A DNA stretch of 64,000 nucleotides from an uncultured Anaerolineae bacterium (GCA_903875215.1 CAIQVH010000016.1:434001-498000); one strand, 5' to 3'. Positions 28,360 to 37,735 are shown, numbered from the stretch's first letter. Program-made: numbers and translations. The notes: generated from the letters alone by a model not told the origin.

Positions 28360-28815
28360 TTATAAACCCTGGTGAAAATCAGTTGGTTCGAGGCCCTGTT
28401 CGCGCAGCCAGGTTTTTATTTTTGCGGATATCTGATCGCGGATGATGCGCACCCTGGCCAGTCTCTCGTCTTCTGAGCCTTCCAGCGCAGCCGGGTCATC
28501 AAAAGGCCAGTACATGTGTTGGCCCATATTCAAGAAGATTCGCGGGCATTGTTCTTCTGCATTACCGCAAACCGAGACGGTATAAGCAAAAACGAACTTC
28601 CCCAAATATTCACTGACGTTTTTTGGGGTTTGCCCCTCCATCGTCAAGCCAATTTCTTGCATGGCGGTGCGCACCAGGGGATGAATTTCATTCTTGGGGT
28701 TGATCCCGGCGCTAAAGACATCAAAATGATCGCCTGCGTAAGCGCGCAAAAAGGCTTCGCCCATTTGGCTGCGGGCGGAATTTCCTGTACACAGAAAGAG
28801 AAATTTAGGTTTCAT
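28360..28815 (-). CDS. arsC: Arsenate reductase, thioredoxin-coupled type
   Basis: A 151-residue low-molecular-weight phosphatase-fold enzyme reducing arsenate to arsenite. The P-loop CTGNSARS (Cys near 10) and the resolving Cys pair in VSVCGNAEEQC fit the thioredoxin-dependent ArsC of Gram-positive bacteria rather than the glutaredoxin type. DPAALEGSEDERL carries the catalytic Asp. The ATG at 28815 is preferred over TTG 28836. It sits between pstB and phoU, 13 bases after the pstB stop. No arsR or arsenite pump is adjacent. A protein-tyrosine phosphatase role is the alternative. Confidence 0.85.
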   Translation of the reverse strand: MKPKFLFLCTGNSARSQMGEAFLRAYAGDHFDVFSAGINPKNEIHPLVRTAMQEIGLTMEGQTPKNVSEYLGKFVFAYTVSVCGNAEEQCPRIFLNMGQHMYWPFDDPAALEGSEDERLARVRIIRDQISAKIKTWLREQGLEPTDFHQGL

Positions 28816-28828
28816 GAATGCTCTGCTC

Positions 28829-29647
28829 TTACCCAAATCTTCCCGTCACATAATCTTCGGTGCGTTTATCTTTGGGATTGGTAAAGATGCGCTGGGTTTG
28901 GTCAAACTCGATCATGCGCCCCGAGCGGTGCTCATCGATCATCATCATGGCGGTGAAATCCGAAACGCGCGCGGCCTGCTGCATGTTGTGGGTGACAATG
29001 ATGATGGTGTATTCCTTGACGATGTCGTGCATCAACTCTTCAATCTTGAGCGTGGAGATGGGATCAAGCGCCGAGGCGGGTTCATCCATCAGGACGATTT
29101 CCGGCTCGACGGCCAACGCCCGCGCGATGCACAGCCTTTGCTGCTGCCCGCCCGAAAGCGCAATGCCCGATTGATTGAGCTTATCTTTGACCTCGCTCCA
29201 AAGCGCCGCGCGGATAAGGCTGCGCTCGACGATTTCATCCAGCGTTTTGCGGTTGTGGACGCCGTACAAGCGCGGGCCATAAGCCACATTATCATAAATC
29301 GACTTGGGAAATGGATTCGGGCGCTGGAAAACCATCCCGACCCGGCGGCGCACATCGACCACATCCACACCCTTGGCGAGGATATTTTGCCCATCGAACA
29401 GGATTTGCCCTTCTAGGCGGGCGCTGGGTGTCAGGTCGTTCATGCGGTTGAAGGAACGCAGCAGCGTTGACTTTCCGCAGCCGGACGGCCCGATGATGGC
29501 GGTGATTTTATTGGCGTAAACCGGCAGGGTGATCTCGGTCAGCGCGCGAAATTTTCCATAATATACGGATAGATGATTGACTTCAACTTTCGTTTCCGAT
29601 TGGTTGGCCATATCGGAGAGGGCAAGAGGAGCAATATTGATTGCCAT
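28829..29647 (-). CDS. pstB: Phosphate ABC transporter ATP-binding protein
   Basis: A 272-residue ABC ATPase that powers phosphate uptake. It has Walker [21 protein letters not shown] with the NRMNDL tail diagnostic of PstB, the signature [16 protein letters not shown], Walker [13 protein letters not shown] and the switch VTHNMQQA. The ATG at 29647 has GAGG 7 nt upstream; an N-terminal extension of about 19 residues precedes the usual start. It follows pstA by 2 bases. Confidence 0.97.
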   Translation of the reverse strand: MAINIAPLALSDMANQSETKVEVNHLSVYYGKFRALTEITLPVYANKITAIIGPSGCGKSTLLRSFNRMNDLTPSARLEGQILFDGQNILAKGVDVVDVRRRVGMVFQRPNPFPKSIYDNVAYGPRLYGVHNRKTLDEIVERSLIRAALWSEVKDKLNQSGIALSGGQQQRLCIARALAVEPEIVLMDEPASALDPISTLKIEELMHDIVKEYTIIIVTHNMQQAARVSDFTAMMMIDEHRSGRMIEFDQTQRIFTNPKDKRTEDYVTGRFG

Positions 29648-29649
29648 GA

Positions 29650-30597
29650 TTAACCTCGTAACTTCCTGGCCCGGCTTTCAATCCAAACACGGGCGATAAT
29701 ATTCACGAACAGCACAAAAATCATCAGCACCAGCGCCACACCCCAGGCCTGTGCCACGCGTTCCGGGTAGGGTTGGGAGGCGTACTTCCAGAGCGTCAGC
29801 GGCAGTGAATCGAGCGGCTGATCAAGCACACGCTGCAGAATTTGAAAAGCGCTCTGCTTGCCCTGCAAGCCGCTGGTCACGATCTGGTTGACGTTGTAGC
29901 GTTCGTTTCCCAGCGCGGTGAAAAGCAGCGGGGCGGTTTCGCCCATGGCGCGTGCCAACGCCAACAAAAATCCGGTCACAATGCCGCTGAAGGCTGCCGG
30001 AAACAGGACGCTCAACGATGTTTTCCACTCCGGCGCGCCGAGTCCCAGCGAACCTTCGCGCAGGCTATGCGGCACAAGTTTGAGCATTTCTTCGGTAGTG
30101 CGGATGATGGTTGGCAGCATCAGGATGGCCAGCGCCACTCCACCTGCCAGGCCTGAGTAATGACCCATTGGTTTTACCATCAGGGCGTACGTAAACAGAC
30201 CGATCACGATGGAGGGCACCCCCGAGAGCACGTCGGTGCTGAAGCGTAAGGCAATTCCCAGGGGCGTGTTGGGATAGCGCGAGGCGTAAAAAGCCGCCAG
30301 CACGCCCGGTGGAACGGCGAAAAGACCCGCCAGCACCGTGACAATCAAAGTGCCCTGAATGGCGTGCAGCACACCGCCGCCTTCCATCCCAACCGGGCGC
30401 GGCAGCTGCGTGAAAAAGTCGAGGTTGATGCTGGGCGCGCCCATGTAGATCACGTAACCCACAATCCAGAACAGCGGAATCAGCGCCAGGAGCGTTGCCA
30501 GCGCGGTCAGCGAGAGCATCAGCACATTGATTGACTTGCGCCGGGTGGATCGCGTCTGGTAACCGGTTTTGATCAATTCTGAAAAATTGGTGCTCAT
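29650..30597 (-). CDS. pstA: Phosphate ABC transporter permease PstA
   Basis: A 315-residue membrane permease with about six helices. It carries [19 protein letters not shown] near the first loop, the [10 protein letters not shown] segment, and the ABC-binding EAA loop [28 protein letters not shown] lies 7 nt before the ATG. The start overlaps the pstC stop by 4 bases (ATGA). Confidence 0.95.
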   Translation of the reverse strand: MSTNFSELIKTGYQTRSTRRKSINVLMLSLTALATLLALIPLFWIVGYVIYMGAPSINLDFFTQLPRPVGMEGGGVLHAIQGTLIVTVLAGLFAVPPGVLAAFYASRYPNTPLGIALRFSTDVLSGVPSIVIGLFTYALMVKPMGHYSGLAGGVALAILMLPTIIRTTEEMLKLVPHSLREGSLGLGAPEWKTSLSVLFPAAFSGIVTGFLLALARAMGETAPLLFTALGNERYNVNQIVTSGLQGKQSAFQILQRVLDQPLDSLPLTLWKYASQPYPERVAQAWGVALVLMIFVLFVNIIARVWIESRARKLRG

Positions 30598-31598
30598 ACC
30601 CGGGCCTCCTGCGGCGTCTTGCGCGCCACGCGCCAGACCAAAAAGCGCGCCAGCATATTGAGTAGCAGAGTCATCACAAACAGAGCTAAACCGACCTCGA
30701 TCAGGGCCTGTGAGTGCAGCTTGGTGACCGCCTCGGCGAATTCATTGGCGATGATGCTTGCCATGGTATAGCCCGGCTTGAGCAGCGAGGCGCTGCTTTC
30801 AATACTGTTGCCGATCACCATGGTCACGGCCATGGTTTCGCCCAGCGCGCGTCCCAGCCCCAGGATGATGGCGCCCAGAATGCCGGAAAGCCCGTAAGGA
30901 ATCAGCACCTGCCAGATCGTCTCCCATTCTGTCGATCCCAGCGCCAGCGAGGCTTCGCGTTGGGCTGGCGGGATCGCCAGTAGCACATCTCGCGAGACCG
31001 CGGCAATGGTTGGAATAATCATTACTGTCAGAATCAGGGCGGCACCCAGGCGGGAGGCTCCGCTGAGTGGGATTGGGCCGGTAAATAGCGCGCCGAGCAG
31101 CGGGATAGGCTCAAAAAGCGTTGCCAACCCGGCGCCCAGCGGCGCAACAACAGTTGGCAGAAAAACAAACAATCCCCACAGCCCATAAACAACGCTGGGG
31201 ATGGCCGCCAGTAATTCCACCAGCCAGTTGAGCGGAGTGCGCAGCCAGGCCGGGCATAACTCAGCCAGGAAAATGGCAATCCCCAGGCTGATGGGTACTG
31301 CCAGAACAATGGCGGCCAGCGAAGTCAGCAAAGTGCCGTAAATAAAGGGCCAGGCTTGGAACTGGTCATTGACCGGGTCCCAACTGGCATCCGCCGTTGG
31401 CGCCAGGAAGCTCCACCCAAAAGCGCTGCGCGCGTCCACGGAAGTTTGCCACAACATCCAGCCGATCGCCAGCATCAATACCAGTACCAAAATGGACACC
31501 AATACCAGCATGATTTGCCAGGGCATGTCGCCATGTTGAAAAAGCTGGCGCAAGCGTGGCGGCGGGCTGATCTCAGACAGAGTCTGTGTTCTTTTCAT
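30594..31598 (-). CDS. pstC: Phosphate ABC transporter permease PstC
   Basis: A 334-residue membrane permease with about six to seven helices. It has AFGWSFLAPTADASWDPVNDQF near residue 58, LLAAIPSVVYGLWGLFVFLP, and the EAA loop REASLALGSTEWETIWQVLIPYG. AAGGAA precedes the ATG. It is separated from pstS by a hairpin that probably lowers transcription of the permease genes relative to the binding protein. Confidence 0.95.
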   Translation of the reverse strand: MKRTQTLSEISPPPRLRQLFQHGDMPWQIMLVLVSILVLVLMLAIGWMLWQTSVDARSAFGWSFLAPTADASWDPVNDQFQAWPFIYGTLLTSLAAIVLAVPISLGIAIFLAELCPAWLRTPLNWLVELLAAIPSVVYGLWGLFVFLPTVVAPLGAGLATLFEPIPLLGALFTGPIPLSGASRLGAALILTVMIIPTIAAVSRDVLLAIPPAQREASLALGSTEWETIWQVLIPYGLSGILGAIILGLGRALGETMAVTMVIGNSIESSASLLKPGYTMASIIANEFAEAVTKLHSQALIEVGLALFVMTLLLNMLARFLVWRVARKTPQEARV

Positions 31599-31701
31599 GT
31601 TTCAATTTCCTTGAAACCAATTCCAGCAGAATAAGAAATTTCCATCAAATTGCAGTCCCGTGCACTTTAAAGGAGATTTCCTTGCCTGTGGATGAATATC
31701 G

Positions 31702-31747
31702 AAAAAACTAGTGGGAGGGCCTCCCCGTGTTGCGAGAGACCCTCCCC
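31702..31747 (-). terminator. Intercistronic attenuator between pstS and pstC
   Basis: On the minus strand GGGAGGG (31741-31747 side) pairs with CCCTCCC (31713-31719 side), with nested pairing inside, and a six-T run follows (complement of 31702-31707). It lies in the 169-nt gap between pstS and pstC, where partial termination would give extra PstS. Confidence 0.65.
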
Positions 31748-31767
31748 GGGACTTGGGAAGTTGGCGA

Positions 31768-32970
31768 TTATTTGAGAACGGGCGCGCCGTTGCAGCTGAC
31801 TTCAGCCAGTTTGGCGAGTACATTCGTTTTGACGGCATCCGGCAGGGCGGAATAACCGAGGGCAGAAGCGCGCGAGATAGCGGTGGCATCAGTCATGGCC
31901 CACTTGAAGAACTCAAGCACTTTCTGAGCCTTGACGCAGTCGGTCATGCTGGTGGTGTGCAGGATCAGGTAGGTGTAACCGGCAATCGGATAAGCGCCGT
32001 CGCTCTTGCCATCCACGATCGTGGCGGTCAGCTTGTCACTGAAGGTGCCTTCAGCCATGGCAGCCTGAACGCTGTCGTTGTTGGCCACAACTGTCTTGCC
32101 AGCCTGGTTGACCAGGGAAGCGAAGGGCAGCTTATTTGACATGGCATAGGAAAGTTCCACGTAGCCGATCGAGTTGGGGGTATTGATGACGGAAGCAGCC
32201 ACGCCAGCGTTGCCCTTGCCGCCCACATTGTTACCCTTGGGCCATTCGATCGCAGATGCGCCACCGGCTGTCCAGTCGGTGCTGAAGGAGGCCAAAGACT
32301 TGGTGAAGATTTCGGTCGTACCGGAACCATCCGAGCGGTGTACGGAGGTGATATCAGCATCCGGCAGATAATCCTTCCAATCCGGGTTGAGCGCCAGGAT
32401 GGCAGGATCGTTCCACTTGGTGATGGTCGAGTTGTAGATGCCCACCACGGTGGCGCGATCAAGCACCAGGGCAGGCAGAACCGTGGCGGCGGCGCCAGCG
32501 GCGGGGGTCGGGATGGCCTGAGCCAGCTTGATGTTATAGATCAACACAACAGCACCGGCCAGGGTCGGGTACATCTGCAGATCTTTGCCAGCGGTGTATT
32601 CTTCATCCTTCAGCAGCGAGTCGGAACCGGCAAAATCGACAGTGCCATCAACGATGGCTTTCTTCCCGCCACCGGAACCAATCGCCTGATAGTTGATCAC
32701 CACAGATGGGTCAACATACTGGTATGCATAGGCCCAGTCGGCGTAGACGGGAGCCGGGAAGGTTGCGCCTGCGCCGTTCACCTGGACGGAGCCAGCGGGC
32801 AGCGCGGTGGGGATGGAAGCATCCGGGGTGGGGGTGACTTCGACAATTTTTTCCACAACCTGGGTCTGGACAACGGTCACAGTTTCAGGGGTGGCGGGGG
32901 CGCCGCAGGCGGCCAGCAGCAGGCTGGCGGCAACGAGAACGGCGAAAACGATGAAAAGTTTGTTACGCAT
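31768..32970 (-). CDS. pstS: Phosphate-binding lipoprotein PstS
   Basis: A 400-residue substrate-binding lipoprotein. The signal peptide ends in lipobox LLAAC, followed by a short Thr/Val/Pro linker. Ligand-binding signatures are visible: VNGAGATFPAPVYADW, YQAIGSGGGKKAI, DFAGSDSLLKDEEY and HRSDGSGTTEIFTKSL. The start is ATG 32970 with GGAG 8 nt upstream; a TTG at 32985 is rejected. Three recognisable Pho-box heptamers in one 11-bp phase lie upstream (33039-33078), so it should be induced by phosphate limitation. Confidence 0.97.
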   Translation of the reverse strand: MRNKLFIVFAVLVAASLLLAACGAPATPETVTVVQTQVVEKIVEVTPTPDASIPTALPAGSVQVNGAGATFPAPVYADWAYAYQYVDPSVVINYQAIGSGGGKKAIVDGTVDFAGSDSLLKDEEYTAGKDLQMYPTLAGAVVLIYNIKLAQAIPTPAAGAAATVLPALVLDRATVVGIYNSTITKWNDPAILALNPDWKDYLPDADITSVHRSDGSGTTEIFTKSLASFSTDWTAGGASAIEWPKGNNVGGKGNAGVAASVINTPNSIGYVELSYAMSNKLPFASLVNQAGKTVVANNDSVQAAMAEGTFSDKLTATIVDGKSDGAYPIAGYTYLILHTTSMTDCVKAQKVLEFFKWAMTDATAISRASALGYSALPDAVKTNVLAKLAEVSCNGAPVLK

Positions 32971-33023
32971 GTTTCTTCTCCTCAATTTGAATAATTTGAA
33001 TACCTAACAAGTTGAACGGTGTG

Positions 33024-33078
33024 ATTTTCTCATTCGACTGTTAAGGGCGCTCGAAATTTTGTTTAACGTCCGGTTAAC
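33024..33078 (-). promoter_or_regulatory. Pho box and -10 of the pst operon
   Basis: Read on the minus strand, heptamers GTTAACC (from 33078), GTTAAAC (33067), a degenerate TTTCGAG (33056) and CTTAACA (33045) repeat every 11 bp with 4-nt spacers. A 9-nt gap then leads to GAAAAT (33029-33024) as a -10. This direct-repeat layout is that of PhoB/PhoP-type response regulators. Confidence 0.75.
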
Positions 33079-33202
33079 AAAAGGGTTGAAGCTTTACGAA
33101 TCCCCGGTTTTCGGGTGATTATGAGTTGGACTGGCGGCTTCGGGCAGTTACCAATTTCAATCGGCCAGGGCTGGGAAGTTGGTGTCCTGGATAGGGTTGA
33201 AT

Positions 33203-33307
33203 TCACTCATGCTTGTCTGCCTGTCGGAATTTTGCGCGCTGCTGGAGGGTGTCGATCGTTACAATTGCCACAAAGGCCAGGCTTGAAATGATCAGGGTGA
33301 TTTCCAT
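33203..33307 (-). CDS. Possible 34-residue membrane peptide
   Basis: A short open frame starting ATG 33307, right after the PHP gene stop. It encodes one hydrophobic helix (MEITLIISSLAFVAIVTI) followed by a basic tail ending in DKHE. The shape is that of small single-pass regulators. It would be co-transcribed with the PHP gene in the Pho region. No good ribosome site is visible, and chance cannot be excluded. Confidence 0.35.
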   Translation of the reverse strand: MEITLIISSLAFVAIVTIDTLQQRAKFRQADKHE

Positions 33308-33316
33308 AACTCTTTT

Positions 33317-34057
33317 TTACCCTTCGCCGTAAGCGCGCTGTGCGGTGAAAACCTGTCCGATCGGGTTCAGGCGGCCCGGGGTGCTCAACAGGTAATTCAA
33401 CGCCCAGCCACCCAGGATGCGCGCCGGGCTCCAGTGCGACTGCTTGCGGACCGTGGTGGCGCCTTTGATCAGCGCGGCGCGCAGGTCGGCGGCGCTCTGG
33501 CCGGGGAATTCGGTGGCGCCCAGGCCAATCGCGTCGAGTATGTGCGCGTCGCTGCTGCCGGTGGCGGTCTTTCCCAGCCAATTGGCCAGGATTTCGGCAC
33601 TTTCACAGCTTTCCCGGTCGAGGGCGGTCGCGTTATAGGTTTCGATTCCGATCAGGATTTGAGCGGCTTCGGGATGTTTGAGCGCCTGGCGGATGGAATA
33701 GGCGCTCAGGCTTTTCATCCCCATGCCACCAGCCATTGGGTGTGGGGCGATGCATACCCCGCCCAGCGCGCCGACGCGCAGGACAGTTTCGAGCAGTGAC
33801 AGACCTGCCGGGACTTTTTTGGTAATAAACAGGCCGAGCAGGTCGCCTTCGGCAGTTGTAATTTCAATTCCCGGAATGACCTCGATCCCGACTTGGGCAG
33901 CCAGGTCGAGCGCTTCCAACGCGCCGCGGATTTCATCGTGGTCGGTGATGGCAATCACATCCAGCCCATTGCGTTTGGCGCGCTTGAGCACGGCGGGGAC
34001 GGTGGCTGTGCCGTCATAACTGTAAATCGTGTGCATGTGTAAGTCAGCGAGTCCCAT
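33317..34057 (-). CDS. PHP-domain phosphoesterase
   Basis: A 246-residue metal-dependent phosphoesterase of the PHP superfamily (TrpH/YciV-like). Metal ligands: DLHMHTIYSYDG (residues 5-16), ITDHDEI (near 37-43), PGIEITT (Glu near 65), the His in CIAPHPMAG and GSSDAHILDAIG near 168. Known relatives hydrolyse 3',5'-nucleoside bisphosphates or polymerase by-products. The gene sits between phoR and pstS and has its own array of 11-bp repeats upstream, so a phosphate-scavenging role is likely (inference). Confidence 0.88.
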   Translation of the reverse strand: MGLADLHMHTIYSYDGTATVPAVLKRAKRNGLDVIAITDHDEIRGALEALDLAAQVGIEVIPGIEITTAEGDLLGLFITKKVPAGLSLLETVLRVGALGGVCIAPHPMAGGMGMKSLSAYSIRQALKHPEAAQILIGIETYNATALDRESCESAEILANWLGKTATGSSDAHILDAIGLGATEFPGQSAADLRAALIKGATTVRKQSHWSPARILGGWALNYLLSTPGRLNPIGQVFTAQRAYGEG

Positions 34058-34084
34058 GATTTTCTCCTTTTCAATATCACCCTT

Positions 34085-34139
34085 AAGATAGCTTTAAACG
34101 TTTAACGCCCCTGAAACGGAGCGTTAACAAATGGTAAAA
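34085..34139 (-). promoter_or_regulatory. Pho box and -10 of the PHP phosphoesterase gene
   Basis: Minus-strand heptamers TTTTACC (from 34139), GTTAACG (34128), GTTTCAG (34117) and GTTAAAC (34106) repeat every 11 bp. A 9-nt gap leads to TATCTT (34090-34085), a good -10. Spacing is identical to the pstS promoter. Confidence 0.75.
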
Positions 34140-34154
34140 AATTGGCTTCAGACT

Positions 34155-35399
34155 TCAGGCGAGGGGAATTGTGAAATAAAACACGCTGCCGCGTTCTGGC
34201 TCACTTTCGACCCAGATTTTGCCGCCGTGCGCCTCCACCAGGTGCCGGGCAATAGAAAGCCCCAGCCCGGTGCCGCCGCTTTTGGTGCGGGCGCGGTCGG
34301 CTTTGTAGAAGCGTTCAAAGATGCGCGGCAGGTCATCGGGATCGATGCCGGCGCCGGTATCTGCTACCGCGCAGCAGATAAAATCGCCCTCCAGGCGGGC
34401 GCTGAGCCGCACTTCGCCACTGGCGCGCGAAAACTTGATTCCGTTATGGATCAGGTTGACCAGCACCTGTTCCAGCCGGGGCGCGTCGGCGCGCACCTCG
34501 GGCAAACCGGGCGGGCATTCGACTTGCAGGCTCACCCCGGCGCGTTCGGCCTGGACTTTCATGCGCTCGGCGGTGGAGTGCAGCAATTTCTCGGGCGAGA
34601 CGCGGCGCAGTTCGAGCGGCACCTGGCCTGATTCGATGCGCGAAAGCTCAAGCAGTTCGGAGGCCATCTGGGTCAGGGCGTCCACTTCGGTTTGGATGCG
34701 CGCCAGGAAGCGGCGCGCAACGGGCGGGTCGTCGAGGGCGCCGTCTTGCAGGGTTTCGGCCAGGGCTTTGAGAGAAGCCAGCGGGGTGCGCAGTTCGTGG
34801 GAGATGTTGGAGATGAAGTCGCGGCGGACGGTTTCGAGGCGGCGCTGGTGTGTCAGATCCTGGATCATCAGGATGACGCCGCCTGTGTTCTGGTCGGGCA
34901 GGGCGATCAGTTGCAGATATTTGCGGGTGGCGGGGAGTTCGACGGTTTCACTTTGGGGTTCGCCGCTGTTTTGGCATTTGCGCCAGGTTTCAACCAGTTG
35001 GTGGTGGCGCAGGGTAATGGCGACGGAGCGGCCAGTTAACGGCGCGCCGCCGAAGAGTTTTTCGGCGGCGGGGTTGGCCATTCGGAGCAGGCCGTTCGCG
35101 TCGGCGATCAGGATGCCGTCGGTCAGTTGTTCTAGGATGGCGGCCAGCCGGGCGCGTTCGGCTTCGAGCTGGGAGAGTTGAACGGTGTAGGCGGCGGCCA
35201 GGCTGTGGACGGTGTTGGAGAGGGGTTCAAGGCCGGGGGTATCGGTGGGCAGTTCCAGGGCGGGTTTTTCACTCCCGGCGGCGCGGCGTACGGTGCGGGT
35301 GTAGGCATCCAGTTTGCGGCGGAGCGAGGCGTATCGCCAGGACATCCACAACAAGAGCAGACCGAGGGCGGCCGGGAGCAGCCAGGTGAGCGTGTTCAT
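34155..35399 (-). CDS. phoR: Phosphate-regulon sensor histidine kinase PhoR
   Basis: A 414-residue sensor kinase. One N-terminal membrane helix (about 4-21) is followed by a linker, a PAS domain (about 85-185, [23 protein letters not shown]), the HisKA box [16 protein letters not shown] (His near 201), and an ATPase with [28 protein letters not shown] and [11 protein letters not shown]. There is no sizeable extracytoplasmic domain, as in PhoR proteins that sense through Pst/PhoU. Its ATG overlaps the phoB stop (ATGA). Confidence 0.9.
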   Translation of the reverse strand: MNTLTWLLPAALGLLLLWMSWRYASLRRKLDAYTRTVRRAAGSEKPALELPTDTPGLEPLSNTVHSLAAAYTVQLSQLEAERARLAAILEQLTDGILIADANGLLRMANPAAEKLFGGAPLTGRSVAITLRHHQLVETWRKCQNSGEPQSETVELPATRKYLQLIALPDQNTGGVILMIQDLTHQRRLETVRRDFISNISHELRTPLASLKALAETLQDGALDDPPVARRFLARIQTEVDALTQMASELLELSRIESGQVPLELRRVSPEKLLHSTAERMKVQAERAGVSLQVECPPGLPEVRADAPRLEQVLVNLIHNGIKFSRASGEVRLSARLEGDFICCAVADTGAGIDPDDLPRIFERFYKADRARTKSGGTGLGLSIARHLVEAHGGKIWVESEPERGSVFYFTIPLA

Positions 35400-36109
35400 C
35401 CTTCAAAGCGGTAGCCGCCGCCGCGCACGGTGATGATGCGGGCCGGGTTGGCCGGGTCGGGTTCTATTTTTTGGCGCAGCCAGCGGACGTGGACATCGAC
35501 GGTGCGGCTGTCGCCGATGTATTCCCAGCCCCAGACGCGCTCGAGGATGAATTCACGCGAGAGCATGCGGCCTTTATGTTCGACGAAGAACAGCAGCAGG
35601 TCGTATTCCTGGGGTTTGAGGGGCAGCACGGCACCATCGAGCGTGATTTCGCGGCGGGTCTGGTTGATTGCGATGTTTTGTGAGCGCAGGGTGTTTTCGC
35701 CGGGGCTGTTGGTTTTGATCTTTTCCAATTCGGCGCGGATGGTTTCGGTGCGGCGCAGCTGGGCTTTGACCCGGGCCAGCAGTTCGCGCATGGAGAAGGG
35801 TTTGGTGAGGTAGTCGTCGGAGCCGATTTCCAGACCGACGACGCGGTCGATTTCGTCGTCGCGAGCGGTGAGCATCAGGATGGGGGCGCTGAAGTTCTCG
35901 CGGCGCAGGATGCGGCAGACTTCGATGCCGTCCAGGCCGGGCAGCATGATATCGAGCAGCAGCAGGTCGGGGTGGGTGCGGCGCGCTTTTTCAAGCGCGT
36001 CACGCCCGTCTGCAGCGATTTCGACCTGGTAGCCCTGTTTTTCGAGGTTGTAGGCCAGTGTTTCCTGCAGGGCGGGTTCGTCTTCAACAACCAGGATGGT
36101 TTCGGGCAT
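35396..36109 (-). CDS. phoB: Response regulator PhoB (OmpR family)
   Basis: A 237-residue DNA-binding response regulator. The receiver (1-120) has [10 protein letters not shown], the phosphoacceptor in [15 protein letters not shown] (Asp near 53), and the T/K switch residues in MLTAR and TKPFS. The winged helix (about 140-235) ends with [26 protein letters not shown] and RGGGYRFEG. OmpR-family regulators bind as dimers to 11-bp direct repeats, which match the arrays described here. AGGA precedes the ATG. Confidence 0.93.
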   Translation of the reverse strand: MPETILVVEDEPALQETLAYNLEKQGYQVEIAADGRDALEKARRTHPDLLLLDIMLPGLDGIEVCRILRRENFSAPILMLTARDDEIDRVVGLEIGSDDYLTKPFSMRELLARVKAQLRRTETIRAELEKIKTNSPGENTLRSQNIAINQTRREITLDGAVLPLKPQEYDLLLFFVEHKGRMLSREFILERVWGWEYIGDSRTVDVHVRWLRQKIEPDPANPARIITVRGGGYRFEG

Positions 36110-36128
36110 GGTGGTTTCCTATGCGGTC

Positions 36129-36182
36129 AATATACCACAGGAACAAATTGGCTGGTTAAGAGAAGGTTAAAGGCGGGTTCGG
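36129..36182 (-). promoter_or_regulatory. Pho box and -10 of phoB-phoR
   Basis: Minus-strand heptamers CCGAACC (from 36182), TTTAACC (36171) and CTTAACC (36160) repeat every 11 bp. A weaker match (AATTTGT, 36149) follows, then TATATT (36134-36129). Autoregulation of the two-component system is implied; the -10 distance is less regular than in the other arrays. Confidence 0.65.
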
Positions 36183-36245
36183 TGGGTCAGCTCACCTGGG
36201 GCGGGGATTTACCTGGCCGACATGCGAAAAACGGCGCATGTGCGG

Positions 36246-36258
36246 TACAATGCCCGCA
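36246..36258 (+). promoter_or_regulatory. -10 box for leaderless rlmI
   Basis: TACAAT (36246-36251) lies 6 nt before the ATG at 36258 with no ribosome site between. Confidence 0.55.
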
Positions 36259-37445
36259 TGCCCACACTGATTCTCAAACCCGGACGTGAAAAAAGCCTGC
36301 TGCGCCGCCACCCATGGATCTTTTCAGGTGCTGTCGGTCAAATCACAGGCAGCCCGGCCCCCGGCGCAACCGTTGAGGTGCGCGACGCGCAGGGCGCCTG
36401 GCTGGCGCGTGCCGCCTGGTCGCCGGCCTCGCAAATTCGCGCCAGGGTTTGGACCTTTGACGAACAGGAACCGGTCGACGCTGACTTTTTTCGCCGCCGG
36501 ATTCAAGCTGCGCTGGCGCGACGCTCCAACCTGGGACTGGCTGCTGTTACCGATGCACTGCGCCTGTTCCACGCTGAATCGGATGGCCTGCCCGGCCTGA
36601 TCGTTGACCGTTATGGCGAGGTGCTGGTGCTCCAATCGCTGACGGCCGGCTCGGAATTCTGGCTAGAGACCCTGGCCGATCTGCTGCTCGAAGCCACTGG
36701 CCTGCCGACGATTTATGAGCGATCGGATGCCGATGTGCGTGAACTGGAAGGATTGGCGGCTCGCACTGGTCTGTTGCGTGGCTCGAATTTTGAATCTCGA
36801 ATCACGATTAGCGAATATACCCTGAAGTTTCTCGTCAATGTTGCCACCGGCCACAAGACCGGCTTCTACCTCGATCAGCGGGCCAACCGTCATCGGGTGG
36901 GCGCGCTGGCGCGAGGGCGCGACGTGCTGAATTGTTTTTGCTACACGGGCGGGTTCAGTCTCCATGCTGCCGCGGGCGGCGCGAAATCGGTTTTGTCAGT
37001 CGATACCAGCGGCGAAGCGCTTGCCCTCGGGCAGGAGAATGCCGCCTTAAATGGGATTGATGCGGATGGGTTGACCTGGTCGGATGCGGATGTGTTCACT
37101 GCGTTGAGAAAATTCCGTGACCAGGGTCGCGCCTGGGATTTGATCGTGCTCGATCCGCCCAAGTTTGCCCCGACCGCTGCCCAGGCTGAGAAGGCGGCGC
37201 GCGGCTATAAGGATATCAACCGCCTGGCATTTAAGCTGCTGCGTCCCGGCGGGATTTTGGCCACTTTTTCGTGTTCGGGCGGCATTGATGCGGCACTGTT
37301 CCAGAAAATTGTGGCTTCGGCGGCGCTGGATGCGGAGGTGGAGGCGCAGATGGTGGAGGTGCTTGGGCAGGGGGCCGATCACCCGGTGGCACTGCATTTC
37401 CCCGAGGGGGCGTATCTCAAAGGGTTGTTGTGTGTGAAGGGATGA
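36258..37445 (+). CDS. rlmI: Class I rRNA methyltransferase, RlmI family
   Basis: A 395-residue SAM-dependent methyltransferase with an N-terminal PUA domain (LILKPGREKSLLRRHPWIFSGAV), an EEHEE-like middle part (HAESDGLPGLIVDRYGEVLVLQ), and a Rossmann domain with TGFYLDQRANR, VLNCFCYTGGFSLHAA, and the catalytic motif DLIVLDPPKFA; the C terminus has TFSCSGGID. RlmI methylates a cytosine (m5C1962) in 23S rRNA in E. coli. The ATG at 36258 is used because the TACAAT box separates it from a start at 36222. It is divergent from phoB. Confidence 0.88.
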   Translation: MPTLILKPGREKSLLRRHPWIFSGAVGQITGSPAPGATVEVRDAQGAWLARAAWSPASQIRARVWTFDEQEPVDADFFRRRIQAALARRSNLGLAAVTDALRLFHAESDGLPGLIVDRYGEVLVLQSLTAGSEFWLETLADLLLEATGLPTIYERSDADVRELEGLAARTGLLRGSNFESRITISEYTLKFLVNVATGHKTGFYLDQRANRHRVGALARGRDVLNCFCYTGGFSLHAAAGGAKSVLSVDTSGEALALGQENAALNGIDADGLTWSDADVFTALRKFRDQGRAWDLIVLDPPKFAPTAAQAEKAARGYKDINRLAFKLLRPGGILATFSCSGGIDAALFQKIVASAALDAEVEAQMVEVLGQGADHPVALHFPEGAYLKGLLCVKG

Positions 37446-37455
37446 AACTGGGAAT

Positions 37456-37486
37456 AAAAAACAGGGCGCGCGCCCTGTTTTTTTCT
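37456..37486. terminator. Bidirectional terminator
   Basis: ACAGGGCGC/GCGCCCTGT form a perfect palindrome (37461-37478) flanked by A-run and T-run. It separates rlmI from the convergent small membrane gene. Confidence 0.85.
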
Positions 37487-37507
37487 TTTTTGGGGATGGG
37501 CGGGGGC

Positions 37508-37735
37508 TTACTCGTCGTCGCCCAGGGCCGAGATGGCGCGGAACAGGCCAAAAACCAACAGGCCGAGTTTGATGGCTTCGGATGCGGTGATCATGCTTTC
37601 GCGTTCCTTTTGTTCGGCGCGGCGGCGCAACAGCATGGCCGCGATCAGCCCCGCACCGGCGCCAACCAGCGCCCCGGCGAGCAACGTCCGCGGGGATGGG
37701 GTTTTGGTGATTTCAGTCTTTTCCTTGGGGGTCAT
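37508..37735 (-). CDS. Small membrane protein, function unknown
   Basis: A 75-residue protein with a Gly/Ala-rich helix (LLAGALVGAGAGLIAAMLL, about 18-36), an Arg/Glu-rich loop (RRRAEQKERES) and a second hydrophobic helix (about 53-68). It overlaps the upstream 145-aa membrane gene by 23 bases, so the two are probably co-translated. Not recognised. Confidence 0.6.
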   Translation of the reverse strand: MTPKEKTEITKTPSPRTLLAGALVGAGAGLIAAMLLRRRAEQKERESMITASEAIKLGLLVFGLFRAISALGDDE

